From JAGOPY01 sp964619555 (GTDB lineage Bacteria; Bacteroidota; Bacteroidia; Bacteroidales; JAGOPY01): 64,000 nucleotides of DNA. Under the pieces are notes generated by a model. It saw only the letters and a list, made by a program, of their open reading frames with translations. It was not told the DNA's origin and searched no databases. The stretch covers positions 56,625-120,624 of the forward strand of contig CAZUDV010000013.1 in the NCBI GenBank assembly GCA_964619555.1. The letters are read 5' to 3'. Below are positions 50,546-57,835 of this stretch, piece by piece (positions within the stretch are counted from its first letter, which is position 1; every line of letters begins with the position of its first letter). A program made the position numbers and the translations under genes.

Positions 50546-51853
50546 TTATGCTTCCGGGTACCATTTTATTTTCTGCGATGCCCGCATAATAATGGCCAGA
50601 ATAACGAATAATCCGATGCTTCCTGCCAGCAGCGCGTAATCCTGTAACTGCAAAATAGTGAACAGGAACGAATACAGGCTGATCTGTAAAAACGTTATCC
50701 AGGCAGCCATGCGCAGATTTTGCAGAATAGTAAAAGCATACCATGAAATAAGCATGGTTACGGCAGCCGACGAAACCAGGTACGCCCGGTTAAATCCTAT
50801 TTGTTCGCCTACAGAAGTGAGTAAAACATAAAAAATCAGCAATGCCAGTGCCACCATGGCATACTGGAACGGATGGATCCTGGTCCTGCTTTTTATTTCT
50901 ATGAAAATAAAGATAATGAAGTTTAGTGCAATAAACAGGATGGCATATTTCACCGAACGCATCGATTTTTGATAATGATCAACCGGGATGAGCAATTCGA
51001 CTCCTAAATCAGCCTCATGCGTGCTGAATTTCCCATCTAACCATTGTTGCGGAAAATTGCGGTTCAGATGGGTCACGAGCCAGTCGGCCGTGAATCCCCC
51101 TGAAGTGACCTGACGGTTTACAGGGAGAAATCCGCCGGTGAATCCCGGATGGGCCCAATCCGATTGCAGGGTGACGATCGAGGTTTTACCCAGCGCTTCC
51201 ACGGAAAAATCTTCCGATCCGTTCAGCACCAGTTCGATTTGAAAGTTCAATTCTTCCTGAAGACCGATGGAATCAGTTTTAATAGTTATTCCTGAAGGGA
51301 AAAGATCAGCGTCGGCCACCCCCGGATCAACTCTGCAACTCAGGCCATTGATTACCAGTTCCGGCATGTTTTTTATCCCGCGCATGTCTGAGATACCTAT
51401 TGTAAAATATGCTGCATCCCAGTTGTAACGGGCATCCTGGTTATCCAACCGGGAAATGTCCGGTTTTGCAAATGTGCCTTTCAGCAGGATCTTTCCCTCA
51501 TAAACCACCACTTCATAAATGCCGCGTTTCCTTGTTTCAGGATGAAGGATCCCATCTGCTTCCAGTAATTCGGGCAGGAAATGGGCAATTCCGGTGCGTT
51601 CGGCAGGGGCCTGATTAGGGCTGGCGGGCAAAGTTTCCGTATAGGGCACATTCAGGACAGGGCCGGAAATGATTTGCCGGCCTCCCCACTGGCTGTATAG
51701 CTCATTTTTTACTTTTTCGCTCAAATCGATCCTTTCCTGGATGATCTCCCGGATCAGGAAAGAAGGGATCAACAGGAGAATAGCCAGGCCTGAGATGATG
51801 ATCATTTTGATGCTGTAACTGTTTATAAAATTTTGAATTCCTTTTGTTTCCAT
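50546..51853 (-). CDS. creD: CreD-family inner membrane protein
   Basis: The 435-residue product has an N-terminal membrane helix (IIISGLAILLLIPSFLI), the CreD block GGRQIISGPVLNVPY, a large periplasmic region, and about five C-terminal helices. CreD is a cell-envelope integrity protein in Proteobacteria, where creBC controls it; here it lies near a membrane-protein gene and a winged-helix gene instead. The palindrome ACTTTG-N5-CAAAGT lies 19 bases upstream of its ATG and recurs upstream of the membrane-protein gene at 52203. Confidence 0.9.
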   Translation of the reverse strand: METKGIQNFINSYSIKMIIISGLAILLLIPSFLIREIIQERIDLSEKVKNELYSQWGGRQIISGPVLNVPYTETLPASPNQAPAERTGIAHFLPELLEADGILHPETRKRGIYEVVVYEGKILLKGTFAKPDISRLDNQDARYNWDAAYFTIGISDMRGIKNMPELVINGLSCRVDPGVADADLFPSGITIKTDSIGLQEELNFQIELVLNGSEDFSVEALGKTSIVTLQSDWAHPGFTGGFLPVNRQVTSGGFTADWLVTHLNRNFPQQWLDGKFSTHEADLGVELLIPVDHYQKSMRSVKYAILFIALNFIIFIFIEIKSRTRIHPFQYAMVALALLIFYVLLTSVGEQIGFNRAYLVSSAAVTMLISWYAFTILQNLRMAAWITFLQISLYSFLFTILQLQDYALLAGSIGLFVILAIIMRASQKIKWYPEA

Positions 51854-51871
51854 ATTATTAGTTTTAAAAGT

Positions 51872-51888
51872 ACTTTGAAAAACAAAGT
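51872..51888. promoter_or_regulatory. Operator candidate before creD (ACTTTG-N5-CAAAGT)
   Basis: Perfect 6-bp inverted repeat with a five-base spacer (AAAAA), 19 bases from the creD ATG. The same arms and spacing occur at 52850-52866. The half-site overlaps a TACTTTG sequence close to the promoter consensus. Confidence 0.6.
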
Positions 51889-51903
51889 ATTTGGTTAAAA
51901 AAA

Positions 51904-52200
51904 TTAGGGGTTATTGATTAATTTTTCCAGAGCAGCCAGATGCATCCGGAAAAGATCTTTACCGTGCCTGGTCGCCATATAGGTGGTATTTGGCTTGCGA
52001 CCGATGAATTGTTTCGAGACAGCGACAATTTCCTGTTGTTCCAATGCTTTCAGGTGGCTTGCCAGGTTACCGTCGGTCAATTCCAGCAGTTCTTTCAGCT
52101 CGTTGAATGTCAGGGCATCGTTCACCATGAGGGCCGACATGATCCCGAGCCTGATACGGCTTTCAAATACTTTCTGAAGGTTTGAAATCGGATTGTCCAT
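51904..52200 (-). CDS. Winged-helix transcriptional regulator
   Basis: The 98-residue product is a single winged-helix DNA-binding domain (ESRIRLGIMSALMVNDALTF, NELKELLELTDGNLASHLKALEQ, then the wing KQFIGRKPNTTYMATRHG), like the MarR/ArsR-related PF13601 family. It has no sensor domain or metal-binding Cys. Its ATG lies 2 bases after the membrane-protein gene ends, so the two are co-transcribed. Inference: it binds the palindrome before that operon and before creD and represses both. Confidence 0.87.
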   Translation of the reverse strand: MDNPISNLQKVFESRIRLGIMSALMVNDALTFNELKELLELTDGNLASHLKALEQQEIVAVSKQFIGRKPNTTYMATRHGKDLFRMHLAALEKLINNP

Positions 52201-52202
52201 CT

Positions 52203-52841
52203 TTATCTCTCATACCTGTAATACATCACCGTACCGTAAGCGATATGCATAATCCCGAAGCCGATGGTCCAGCACAGCAGGCCATAATCGGTGAAGATAG
52301 CGGCCAGGATGCCAAGGGCAATTTCGGTCAGTCCGAGGTAATGGATCTCGCCGAAAGTGAACTTTCCTGCATTGACCAGTGACAAGCCATAAAACACCAG
52401 CATGACCGGAGCGACCAGCTCAAAGTTCTCCCGGTAAACCAGAATAACCGTAAAAATTCCCCCGGTGATAATGGGTATCATCAAATGAACCAGCAATCTC
52501 CTGGTGGAGCTAATCCAGAATGACCGGCCGGCTTTCCGGGCTTTTCTGCGGGAAAAATAAAATGCCCCGGCAGCAGCGCATATCAAAACCAGCAGTGCAA
52601 TCAGTGCTAAAGAATTCCGGATCTCTTCAGCTGAAAAGCTACCAGGCCCATGCTGGGATTCGCCGTATGGCACTCGGCCTGGATCAAGGATAAAAAACCA
52701 GGCAACGGCAGCGCCTATCAAAGCACATGCTCCTGCGAAGATTCCTGACAATCCGCTGAGTGACAGAAACTTGGACGACCGTTCCATGATATCACGTATG
52801 GCCTGAAGATCGTCATTGGGATTGATGATTTTATTATTCAT
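52203..52841 (-). CDS. Integral membrane protein of the winged-helix/CreD group
   Basis: The 212-residue product has six predicted membrane helices (for example GIFAGACALIGAAVAWFFIL, LIPIITGGIFTVILVY-like and GLLCWTIGFGIMHIAYGTV). A soluble N-terminal segment MNNKIINPNDDLQAIRDIMERSSKF precedes them. The family is common in Bacteroidetes next to this type of winged-helix gene and CreD. Function unknown. The gene starts 20 bases after a perfect TAACTTTG box that overlaps the operator. Confidence 0.78.
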   Translation of the reverse strand: MNNKIINPNDDLQAIRDIMERSSKFLSLSGLSGIFAGACALIGAAVAWFFILDPGRVPYGESQHGPGSFSAEEIRNSLALIALLVLICAAAGAFYFSRRKARKAGRSFWISSTRRLLVHLMIPIITGGIFTVILVYRENFELVAPVMLVFYGLSLVNAGKFTFGEIHYLGLTEIALGILAAIFTDYGLLCWTIGFGIMHIAYGTVMYYRYER

Positions 52842-52849
52842 TTAAAAGT

Positions 52850-52866
52850 ACTTTGAAATGCAAAGT
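52850..52866. promoter_or_regulatory. Operator candidate before the membrane-protein/regulator operon
   Basis: ACTTTG-N5-CAAAGT with spacer AAATG. On the reverse strand the first half-site is part of TAACTTTG, a perfect TAnnTTTG promoter box (52861-52868), so a bound protein would block RNA polymerase. The predicted leader is about 14 bases. Confidence 0.62.
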
Positions 52867-52934
52867 TAAATATAAAATCGAAAAAGTCAAGAATCAGGAA
52901 AAAAATTCCTGGATTTGTTATCAGAATATTAAAG

Positions 52935-52992
52935 GCCACAGATCGGCAGATTGTCTGTAAGCAACTGCCAGTATAAATCTGTGAATCAGCGG
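52935..52992. repeat. CCACAGAT...ATCTGTGAATC inverted repeat, copy 1
   Basis: GCCACAGAT near the left end and ATCTGTGAATCAGCGGC at the right form a long imperfect hairpin. A better-preserved copy lies at 57692-57748. Confidence 0.6.
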
Positions 52993-53071
52993 CAATAGTT
53001 AATTCTTACTATTTTTTTAAGATAAGTTCCGGCCAGCATATTGTGAACGGATCGGTAAATAAGTCATTTTT

Positions 53072-53515
53072 TCAGAGGAAAATTCCCATGACCGTTATGG
53101 CATACATGGCTAATGTGGCTGAAATCTCCAGGACCAGATGCTGTCTCCGTATACCGTAAAATGTCGTGGAAGTTTCTTCTCCTTCAGCTGGAACTGCTTT
53201 TGCCAGCCTGGGCTCAATGAAATTATCAATGAAAGATCCTGTCAAAAAGACCAGGACAACCAGTATGATCTTGATCACCATTAATGTTGAAATGGCATAT
53301 CCAAGGATCAGCCAGCCTGTGCCTGACAAAATTAACAAGATGATCCCAGTAATGAGAAGTTTTGTAATTGGTTTCGAAACTTTTAAGAAAACAGGGAAGA
53401 ATTCGTAATTCTTTTCGCATTTTAAAACCAGGACGGTTTTCACGGTGGCGGACCCCAATCCCAATGCGAGCCCGATCAAATGGGCCAGGGCAAGAATAAT
53501 CGGCATAGTAAACAT
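53072..53515 (-). CDS. Four-helix integral membrane protein (CopD/DUF2214-like)
   Basis: The 147-residue product has four hydrophobic segments (MPIILALAHLIGLALGLGSA, KLLITGIILLILSGTGWLIL, LMVIKIILVVLVFLTGSF, ISATLAMYAITVMGIFL). The HLIGLALGLG start and helix spacing resemble CopD-like or DUF2214 proteins. I chose the ATG at 53515 because a strong GGAGG Shine-Dalgarno lies 7 bases before it, which is unusual in this window; a longer frame to 53602 has no support. No function assigned. Confidence 0.72.
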   Translation of the reverse strand: MFTMPIILALAHLIGLALGLGSATVKTVLVLKCEKNYEFFPVFLKVSKPITKLLITGIILLILSGTGWLILGYAISTLMVIKIILVVLVFLTGSFIDNFIEPRLAKAVPAEGEETSTTFYGIRRQHLVLEISATLAMYAITVMGIFL

Positions 53516-53762
53516 GGTTACCTCCTTTTTTTGGTTTATTGACTTTCGGAATCCTGACACTGACAGGACATTAAAGTTAAAACAAAAGTGATTTAAAATC
53601 AATAGGTTATGAAGAATAATTGTTAAATAATTGTTAAATAATGAAACTACATCAGTGTCTTTTTAATTTGTTACTCTGACGGGATTGACCAGAATTGACA
53701 ACTCCTTCCATTCTCTTTACCTTTATGATTGATTTTGAATGATTAATTAAAACTATCCTGCC

Positions 53763-54548
53763 ATGAAAGTCACTGCATTTATCGGTAATGCCCAGAAGCG
53801 CCACACCTACCATGCTACCGAGCAATTCCTTAAAAATTTACAGTCATTCGGCGATGTGGATTATGAGATTGTCCAGCTAAGTCATTATCATCTTGAAACA
53901 TGCAAAGGATGCCGATTATGTATTGATAAAGGGGAAGAATTATGTCCGCTTGAAGACGATAGGGATTTGTTGATTGAAAAAATCCTTACTTCTGATGGTG
54001 TCATTTTTTCTTCTCCCAATTATTCATTTCAGGTTTCTGCCTGGATGAAAATTTTCCTTGACCGAATGGGATATCTCTTTCATCGTCCCCGTTTTTTCGG
54101 TATTACATTCACCAACCTGGTAAACGAAGGAATATACGGAGGGAAAAAAATAGCCAGGTACCTTGATTTTGCCGGATTCGGATTGGGATTCAATATAGTT
54201 AAAGGCAGTTCAATATTAACGATCGTACCCATTTCCGATGAAAGAAAAAAAAAGAATGACAGGATCATTCAGGATTTGAGTAAAAAATTTTATGCAAGGA
54301 TGGAAAAAGGAAAATATCCTGTTCCATCCCTGCTCAAGCTGTTCCTGTTCAGAATGGCCCGTTCAAGCATGAAGGTCATGCTTGATGAGACCAATCGGGA
54401 TTATGCCTTCTATGATAAAAACGGATGGTTTGAGTCAGATTATTATTATCCGGTCCATTTAAGTCCAGTTAAAAAAATAGCGGGTAAGATTTTTGACAAG
54501 CGCGTCACCCATGTTGCCCGGACCAAAAATAAGGTTGGAATTCTTTAA
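53763..54548 (+). CDS. Flavodoxin-like NAD(P)H-dependent FMN oxidoreductase
   Basis: The 261-residue product starts with the flavodoxin-like fold of NADPH-dependent FMN reductases (VTAFIGNAQKRHTYHATEQF) and has the CKGCRLCIDKG block followed by ELCPLEDDRD, and SDGVIFSSPNYSFQVSAWMKIFLDRM. The Cys-rich motif is common in this iron-sulfur-flavoprotein-like class. The C-terminal third is longer than in simple flavodoxins. TACCTTTA about 40 bases upstream may be its promoter box. Substrate unknown. Confidence 0.82.
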   Translation: MKVTAFIGNAQKRHTYHATEQFLKNLQSFGDVDYEIVQLSHYHLETCKGCRLCIDKGEELCPLEDDRDLLIEKILTSDGVIFSSPNYSFQVSAWMKIFLDRMGYLFHRPRFFGITFTNLVNEGIYGGKKIARYLDFAGFGLGFNIVKGSSILTIVPISDERKKKNDRIIQDLSKKFYARMEKGKYPVPSLLKLFLFRMARSSMKVMLDETNRDYAFYDKNGWFESDYYYPVHLSPVKKIAGKIFDKRVTHVARTKNKVGIL

Positions 54549-54771
54549 TCATAATCCGTTAATTGACACAGCCTGCTGAATCAACCTTATGACTTAATAA
54601 CGCCAAGCAACTACCTAACGAACAAATACCTGGTGGTACCGAACGGAAACCAAGACTTACCCTTCACTGAATGGTTTAATTAATTGTTAATGTGTTGTTA
54701 AAAAGCATCACAGTAAAGAATTCGACTTTATTTTTGCAATAATTGCCTCGTTTTCCGCCAAAAAGTTGAAT

Positions 54772-55203
54772 ATGCAAAGAATCATTCCGTTTCTCTTCAG
54801 TATTTTCATAATGGCCTCCGTTATGGGCCAGCCAGCCGTGGATTTGGAAAAGGATAAAGCATATTATCTCAATAAAAGCAATAATCTGAAAATAGGGGGT
54901 TGGCTCGTTTTGTCAAGCGGTATTGCCATAGCGGCCATTGGCGGATTGATACAGCTTCATGATTATAATACCTGGCAAAATGATGAAGATACCTGGGCTT
55001 TTAATCCCGATTTCAGGGGATTGTATGCGGTGGTAGGCGGCGGCTGTCTCGCAATTACCAGCACGCCCTTGTTCATTTTTGCGGGGGTAAATAAAAGAAA
55101 AGCCCTTTCTTTTTCCATCAACCAGCAAAATACAGTACTTTATGATCAGGCAGCGCCTGGCCAACAATGGATTCCGTCCGTTTCCGTTACGGTCAAACTA
55201 TAA
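54772..55203 (+). CDS. Exported hypothetical protein with two membrane segments
   Basis: The 143-residue product has a signal peptide (IIPFLFSIFIMASVMGQ) and two hydrophobic segments (GGWLVLSSGIAIAAIGGLI and GLYAVVGGGCLAITSTPLFIF) joined by a polar loop. I do not recognise a family. The ATG at 54772 is preferred over the TTG two codons earlier. Small proteins of this layout are common in Bacteroidetes; no role is assigned. Confidence 0.7.
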   Translation: MQRIIPFLFSIFIMASVMGQPAVDLEKDKAYYLNKSNNLKIGGWLVLSSGIAIAAIGGLIQLHDYNTWQNDEDTWAFNPDFRGLYAVVGGGCLAITSTPLFIFAGVNKRKALSFSINQQNTVLYDQAAPGQQWIPSVSVTVKL

Positions 55204-55378
55204 AGGCTCCCTGCCTTTCAGGTATCCTGTCCCGGTCGCTTATCCCCAACCTCTTACCAAACTGCAGCCCTGAATCAAAGGGATCATTTTTAACCAGTCT
55301 TCTGGAATTATTTCCGGGTGGTACAGATACTTGCAGATAGCTTCAGAATTTCGTAACTTAGGCATTAATTTCAGAGCC

Positions 55379-55864
55379 GTGAACCGGTCAGCATCTTATC
55401 GTACCGAAATTCTATCTGGTTTAAAGGCAACCCTCCGGAACCCTGCTGTTCTATCCATCTTCATTTTTATTTGTAATGTATCATTTTCACAGGAAGCCGG
55501 TCCCTTCACCTATTTCGGCATCCATGAGGGATTCTATCTGGAAAGCCAGACGCTGGATAAATGCAAGACCTATTACGACAGCAATGCACACGTCCTTTTC
55601 AATCCCTGCTTCGATTTCAGGAACAAAGGGATCTATTCTTCTTACTTTGCCAGGAGGATCGTTCTTGGCGATTGCCCGGCGTGCGATTCGATAACTGTCC
55701 TGCTTCCTCACCCTGTGACGGATCTCGACTGGAAACAAATACAGGAAAACCAGAAAGAAATGTGGGATTATTATTTCCGGTTATGGACCAAGCAGGATAA
55801 GCTGGAAAGGTACTATTTCGATCTGGAAGGGATCATCCGGAATATCAAGCCATTGAAATTTTAA
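55379..55864 (+). CDS. Exported hypothetical protein
   Basis: The reading frame is open from 55331 without an ATG before the conserved-looking part. I take the GTG at 55379, which gives a basic N-terminus and a signal peptide ending ICNVSFSQ; TTG at 55331 is the alternative. The mature part has four Cys residues (CKTYY, NPCFDF, GDCPACDS) and is rich in Tyr and Trp near the end. No family recognised. It is followed closely by the lipoprotein gene at 55982. Confidence 0.6.
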   Translation: MNRSASYRTEILSGLKATLRNPAVLSIFIFICNVSFSQEAGPFTYFGIHEGFYLESQTLDKCKTYYDSNAHVLFNPCFDFRNKGIYSSYFARRIVLGDCPACDSITVLLPHPVTDLDWKQIQENQKEMWDYYFRLWTKQDKLERYYFDLEGIIRNIKPLKF

Positions 55865-55981
55865 ATGCGGCAGAGCTTCAATCCTGTTTTAACCCGCCGA
55901 ACCCGGAGGAATATTTCTTCGGATCAGATGTGAAAACAATTCAATTCTTATGTATTTTTATGTTAATATTAATCCTGCTCA

Positions 55982-56440
55982 ATGAGGGCGCGGGTCTTTT
56001 CGACGGTCATCTTTCTAATTTTCATTTCGTGTAATAAAGACGAAGACAAAGATCCCGTCATTATTGACTTTTCCGGGCAGTACCAGTGTATTAAGTATTC
56101 TTACAGTTCCTATTACATCCCTGAGATCAATGAAACCATTTACTGGTACGATACAGGAAATGTGGTCATTGAAGTTACGCACAGCCCGGTTCCCGGTTCC
56201 ATCATCATTACCCTGGAAAAAGTCGGACAGATTGAACTTACACTAAAGAGTGACAGTACCTTCACAGATTTCGATCCTATTGGTCCCATGATCGGCCCGA
56301 TGGTGACTTCTGGAGTATTTAAATGGCCGGACAGCATAGTGATCAAGAGATCCGGCTGGTCGGATATGCAGTATTATCAGGAATACCGGTATTTTGGCGC
56401 CAGGATTGATAACCTGGTCCAGGGTTACCTGTCCCAGTAA
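55982..56440 (+). CDS. Small lipoprotein
   Basis: The 152-residue product has a lipoprotein signal (STVIFLIFISC, Cys17 as the lipidation site, followed by NKDEDKD, an acidic start that in Bacteroidetes favours surface export of lipoproteins). The rest is a beta-rich domain of about 130 residues with no motif I recognise. Its 3' end overlaps the convergent Omp85 gene by 16 bases. Confidence 0.72.
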   Translation: MRARVFSTVIFLIFISCNKDEDKDPVIIDFSGQYQCIKYSYSSYYIPEINETIYWYDTGNVVIEVTHSPVPGSIIITLEKVGQIELTLKSDSTFTDFDPIGPMIGPMVTSGVFKWPDSIVIKRSGWSDMQYYQEYRYFGARIDNLVQGYLSQ

Positions 56441-57630
56441 TGACCGAAAACGATGTAGTACGCGAATCTCTCCGGCCCACGGGCAATGTCGACTCCCATT
56501 CTGATTTTGAACAAGCGCGCTATAAGGTAACGGAATCCTGCTCCTCCCGCCCAGTACCAGTTATCGTCCTCGAGGTACTCATTGGTACTGAAGGTTCTTC
56601 CTGTACCGACAAACCCGACGACACTCCACCGGGGCAGGATATCCACCCGTTGCTCCGTTTCGAACGACAGTGCATGCTGTCCCTGGTACTGTGCCGCCGG
56701 CAGTCCGCGCATGTTCAGGTACGGGAGCATGTAGAACGGGGCTTCGTCTGACATCATGTTCCAATTGGCCATAAAACCGCACACCCACGGTTTGAAAGGC
56801 TGGAAAAAGACATTGGTAAAAATCTCGATTTGCTCGTAATTGTCGTCCCCGCCAAGCCAGTCCCTTCCAAGTGTAGCAGTAGCCCGGAAACGAATCCCCT
56901 TGTCGGGCGTGAAAATGGTATTCCGGTTGTCCCATTCAGCGAAAAATCCCAAATTGCCCACGTTTGACCGGAGTTTCTCTTTGTCAAACAAGGTATCCAG
57001 CTGAAAATAATCGATGATCATTTGCAGGGTATCGCCAATATTCAAGTCATAATCCACTTTGGTGTGGGCGAAGGTGTAATTCAGTCCCAGGAATACTTTA
57101 TCCTTCCAGATGTTCTTACTGGCTTCCGTAATGATGAAAGAAGATTTCAGGTTGAACAGGAAGGACCTCGTTCTTTCCCCGGTGATTTCCGTATTGATAG
57201 TCCGGTAGAACTCCACGTTAAGGGGTGCATAGCCCCCGGCGATCTTGTACCTCATTTTTGCTTTCGGAAAAGTTCCCTGCCTCAATGCCGCGACTGCCCA
57301 GCTGTTGTTGAGCGTCCACATGCCGGCTATCCCGGTGATGTCGGGAAAGGCATAATTAGCCTTAGCCCTGGCGCTTGCCTGCGGGCTTATAAATACCAGC
57401 GCCATGGCAAGCCCGAAATCTCCCAGGGCCGGTTCACTGATGATGGACGGCCAGGGAATGAAACCGTGCATTTCGATGAGATACCGGCTGAAATCCAGCT
57501 GATGGTCCAGGGTATCGATCATGACTGATTTTTTTTCCGGGGATGGCCGGGTCTGGTCTGGTTGTACTGTCTGCGCACTTGCTAAAGTGCCAATAGACAG
57601 TAGAAGGATGGTTATTAATCTCCACGGCAT
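56425..57630 (-). CDS. Omp85/BamA-type outer membrane beta-barrel protein
   Basis: The 401-residue product has a signal peptide (LITILLLSIGTLASA) and then a beta-barrel of the bacterial surface antigen (D15) type without POTRA domains: LGDFGLAMALVFISPQ, FAEWDNRNTIFTPDKGIRFRA, YLNMRGLPAAQYQGQHALSF, VGFVGTGRTF, and a C-terminal FGHYWDR. The RGLP(A) block corresponds to the conserved loop-6 motif of Omp85. It is shorter than BamA, like patatin-linked and stand-alone Omp85 proteins. TATATTTG at 57665-57672 supports the start at 57630. Confidence 0.83.
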   Translation of the reverse strand: MPWRLITILLLSIGTLASAQTVQPDQTRPSPEKKSVMIDTLDHQLDFSRYLIEMHGFIPWPSIISEPALGDFGLAMALVFISPQASARAKANYAFPDITGIAGMWTLNNSWAVAALRQGTFPKAKMRYKIAGGYAPLNVEFYRTINTEITGERTRSFLFNLKSSFIITEASKNIWKDKVFLGLNYTFAHTKVDYDLNIGDTLQMIIDYFQLDTLFDKEKLRSNVGNLGFFAEWDNRNTIFTPDKGIRFRATATLGRDWLGGDDNYEQIEIFTNVFFQPFKPWVCGFMANWNMMSDEAPFYMLPYLNMRGLPAAQYQGQHALSFETEQRVDILPRWSVVGFVGTGRTFSTNEYLEDDNWYWAGGAGFRYLIARLFKIRMGVDIARGPERFAYYIVFGHYWDR

Positions 57631-57664
57631 GATTGGGTATTTTAAGCCAAAGAACAAGATGACT

Positions 57665-57672
57665 CAAATATA
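57665..57672 (-). promoter_or_regulatory. -7 promoter box for the Omp85-type gene
   Basis: Reverse strand TATATTTG, matching TAnnTTTG, 34 bases before the ATG at 57630. It excludes the longer start at 57657. Confidence 0.5.
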
Positions 57673-57691
57673 TGAAAATCATACATAAAAT

Positions 57692-57748
57692 GCCACAGAT
57701 ACACAGATTAAATATTCTATTGTCAGAAAAAATCTGTGAATCTGTGGC
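57692..57748. repeat. CCACAGAT...ATCTGTGG inverted repeat, copy 2
   Basis: GCCACAGATACACAGATT on the left and AATCTGTGAATCTGTGGC on the right form a hairpin with a loop of about 20 bases. Related to 52935-52992. Confidence 0.7.
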
Positions 57749-57835
57749 AAGTTTAATTTATCCGACAGCTTCTGTTTCTGTCAGACCCGTCATTCCGGCA
57801 TCAGCCGGGATCCGGTTGGGGAGTCAGGAAGAAAA

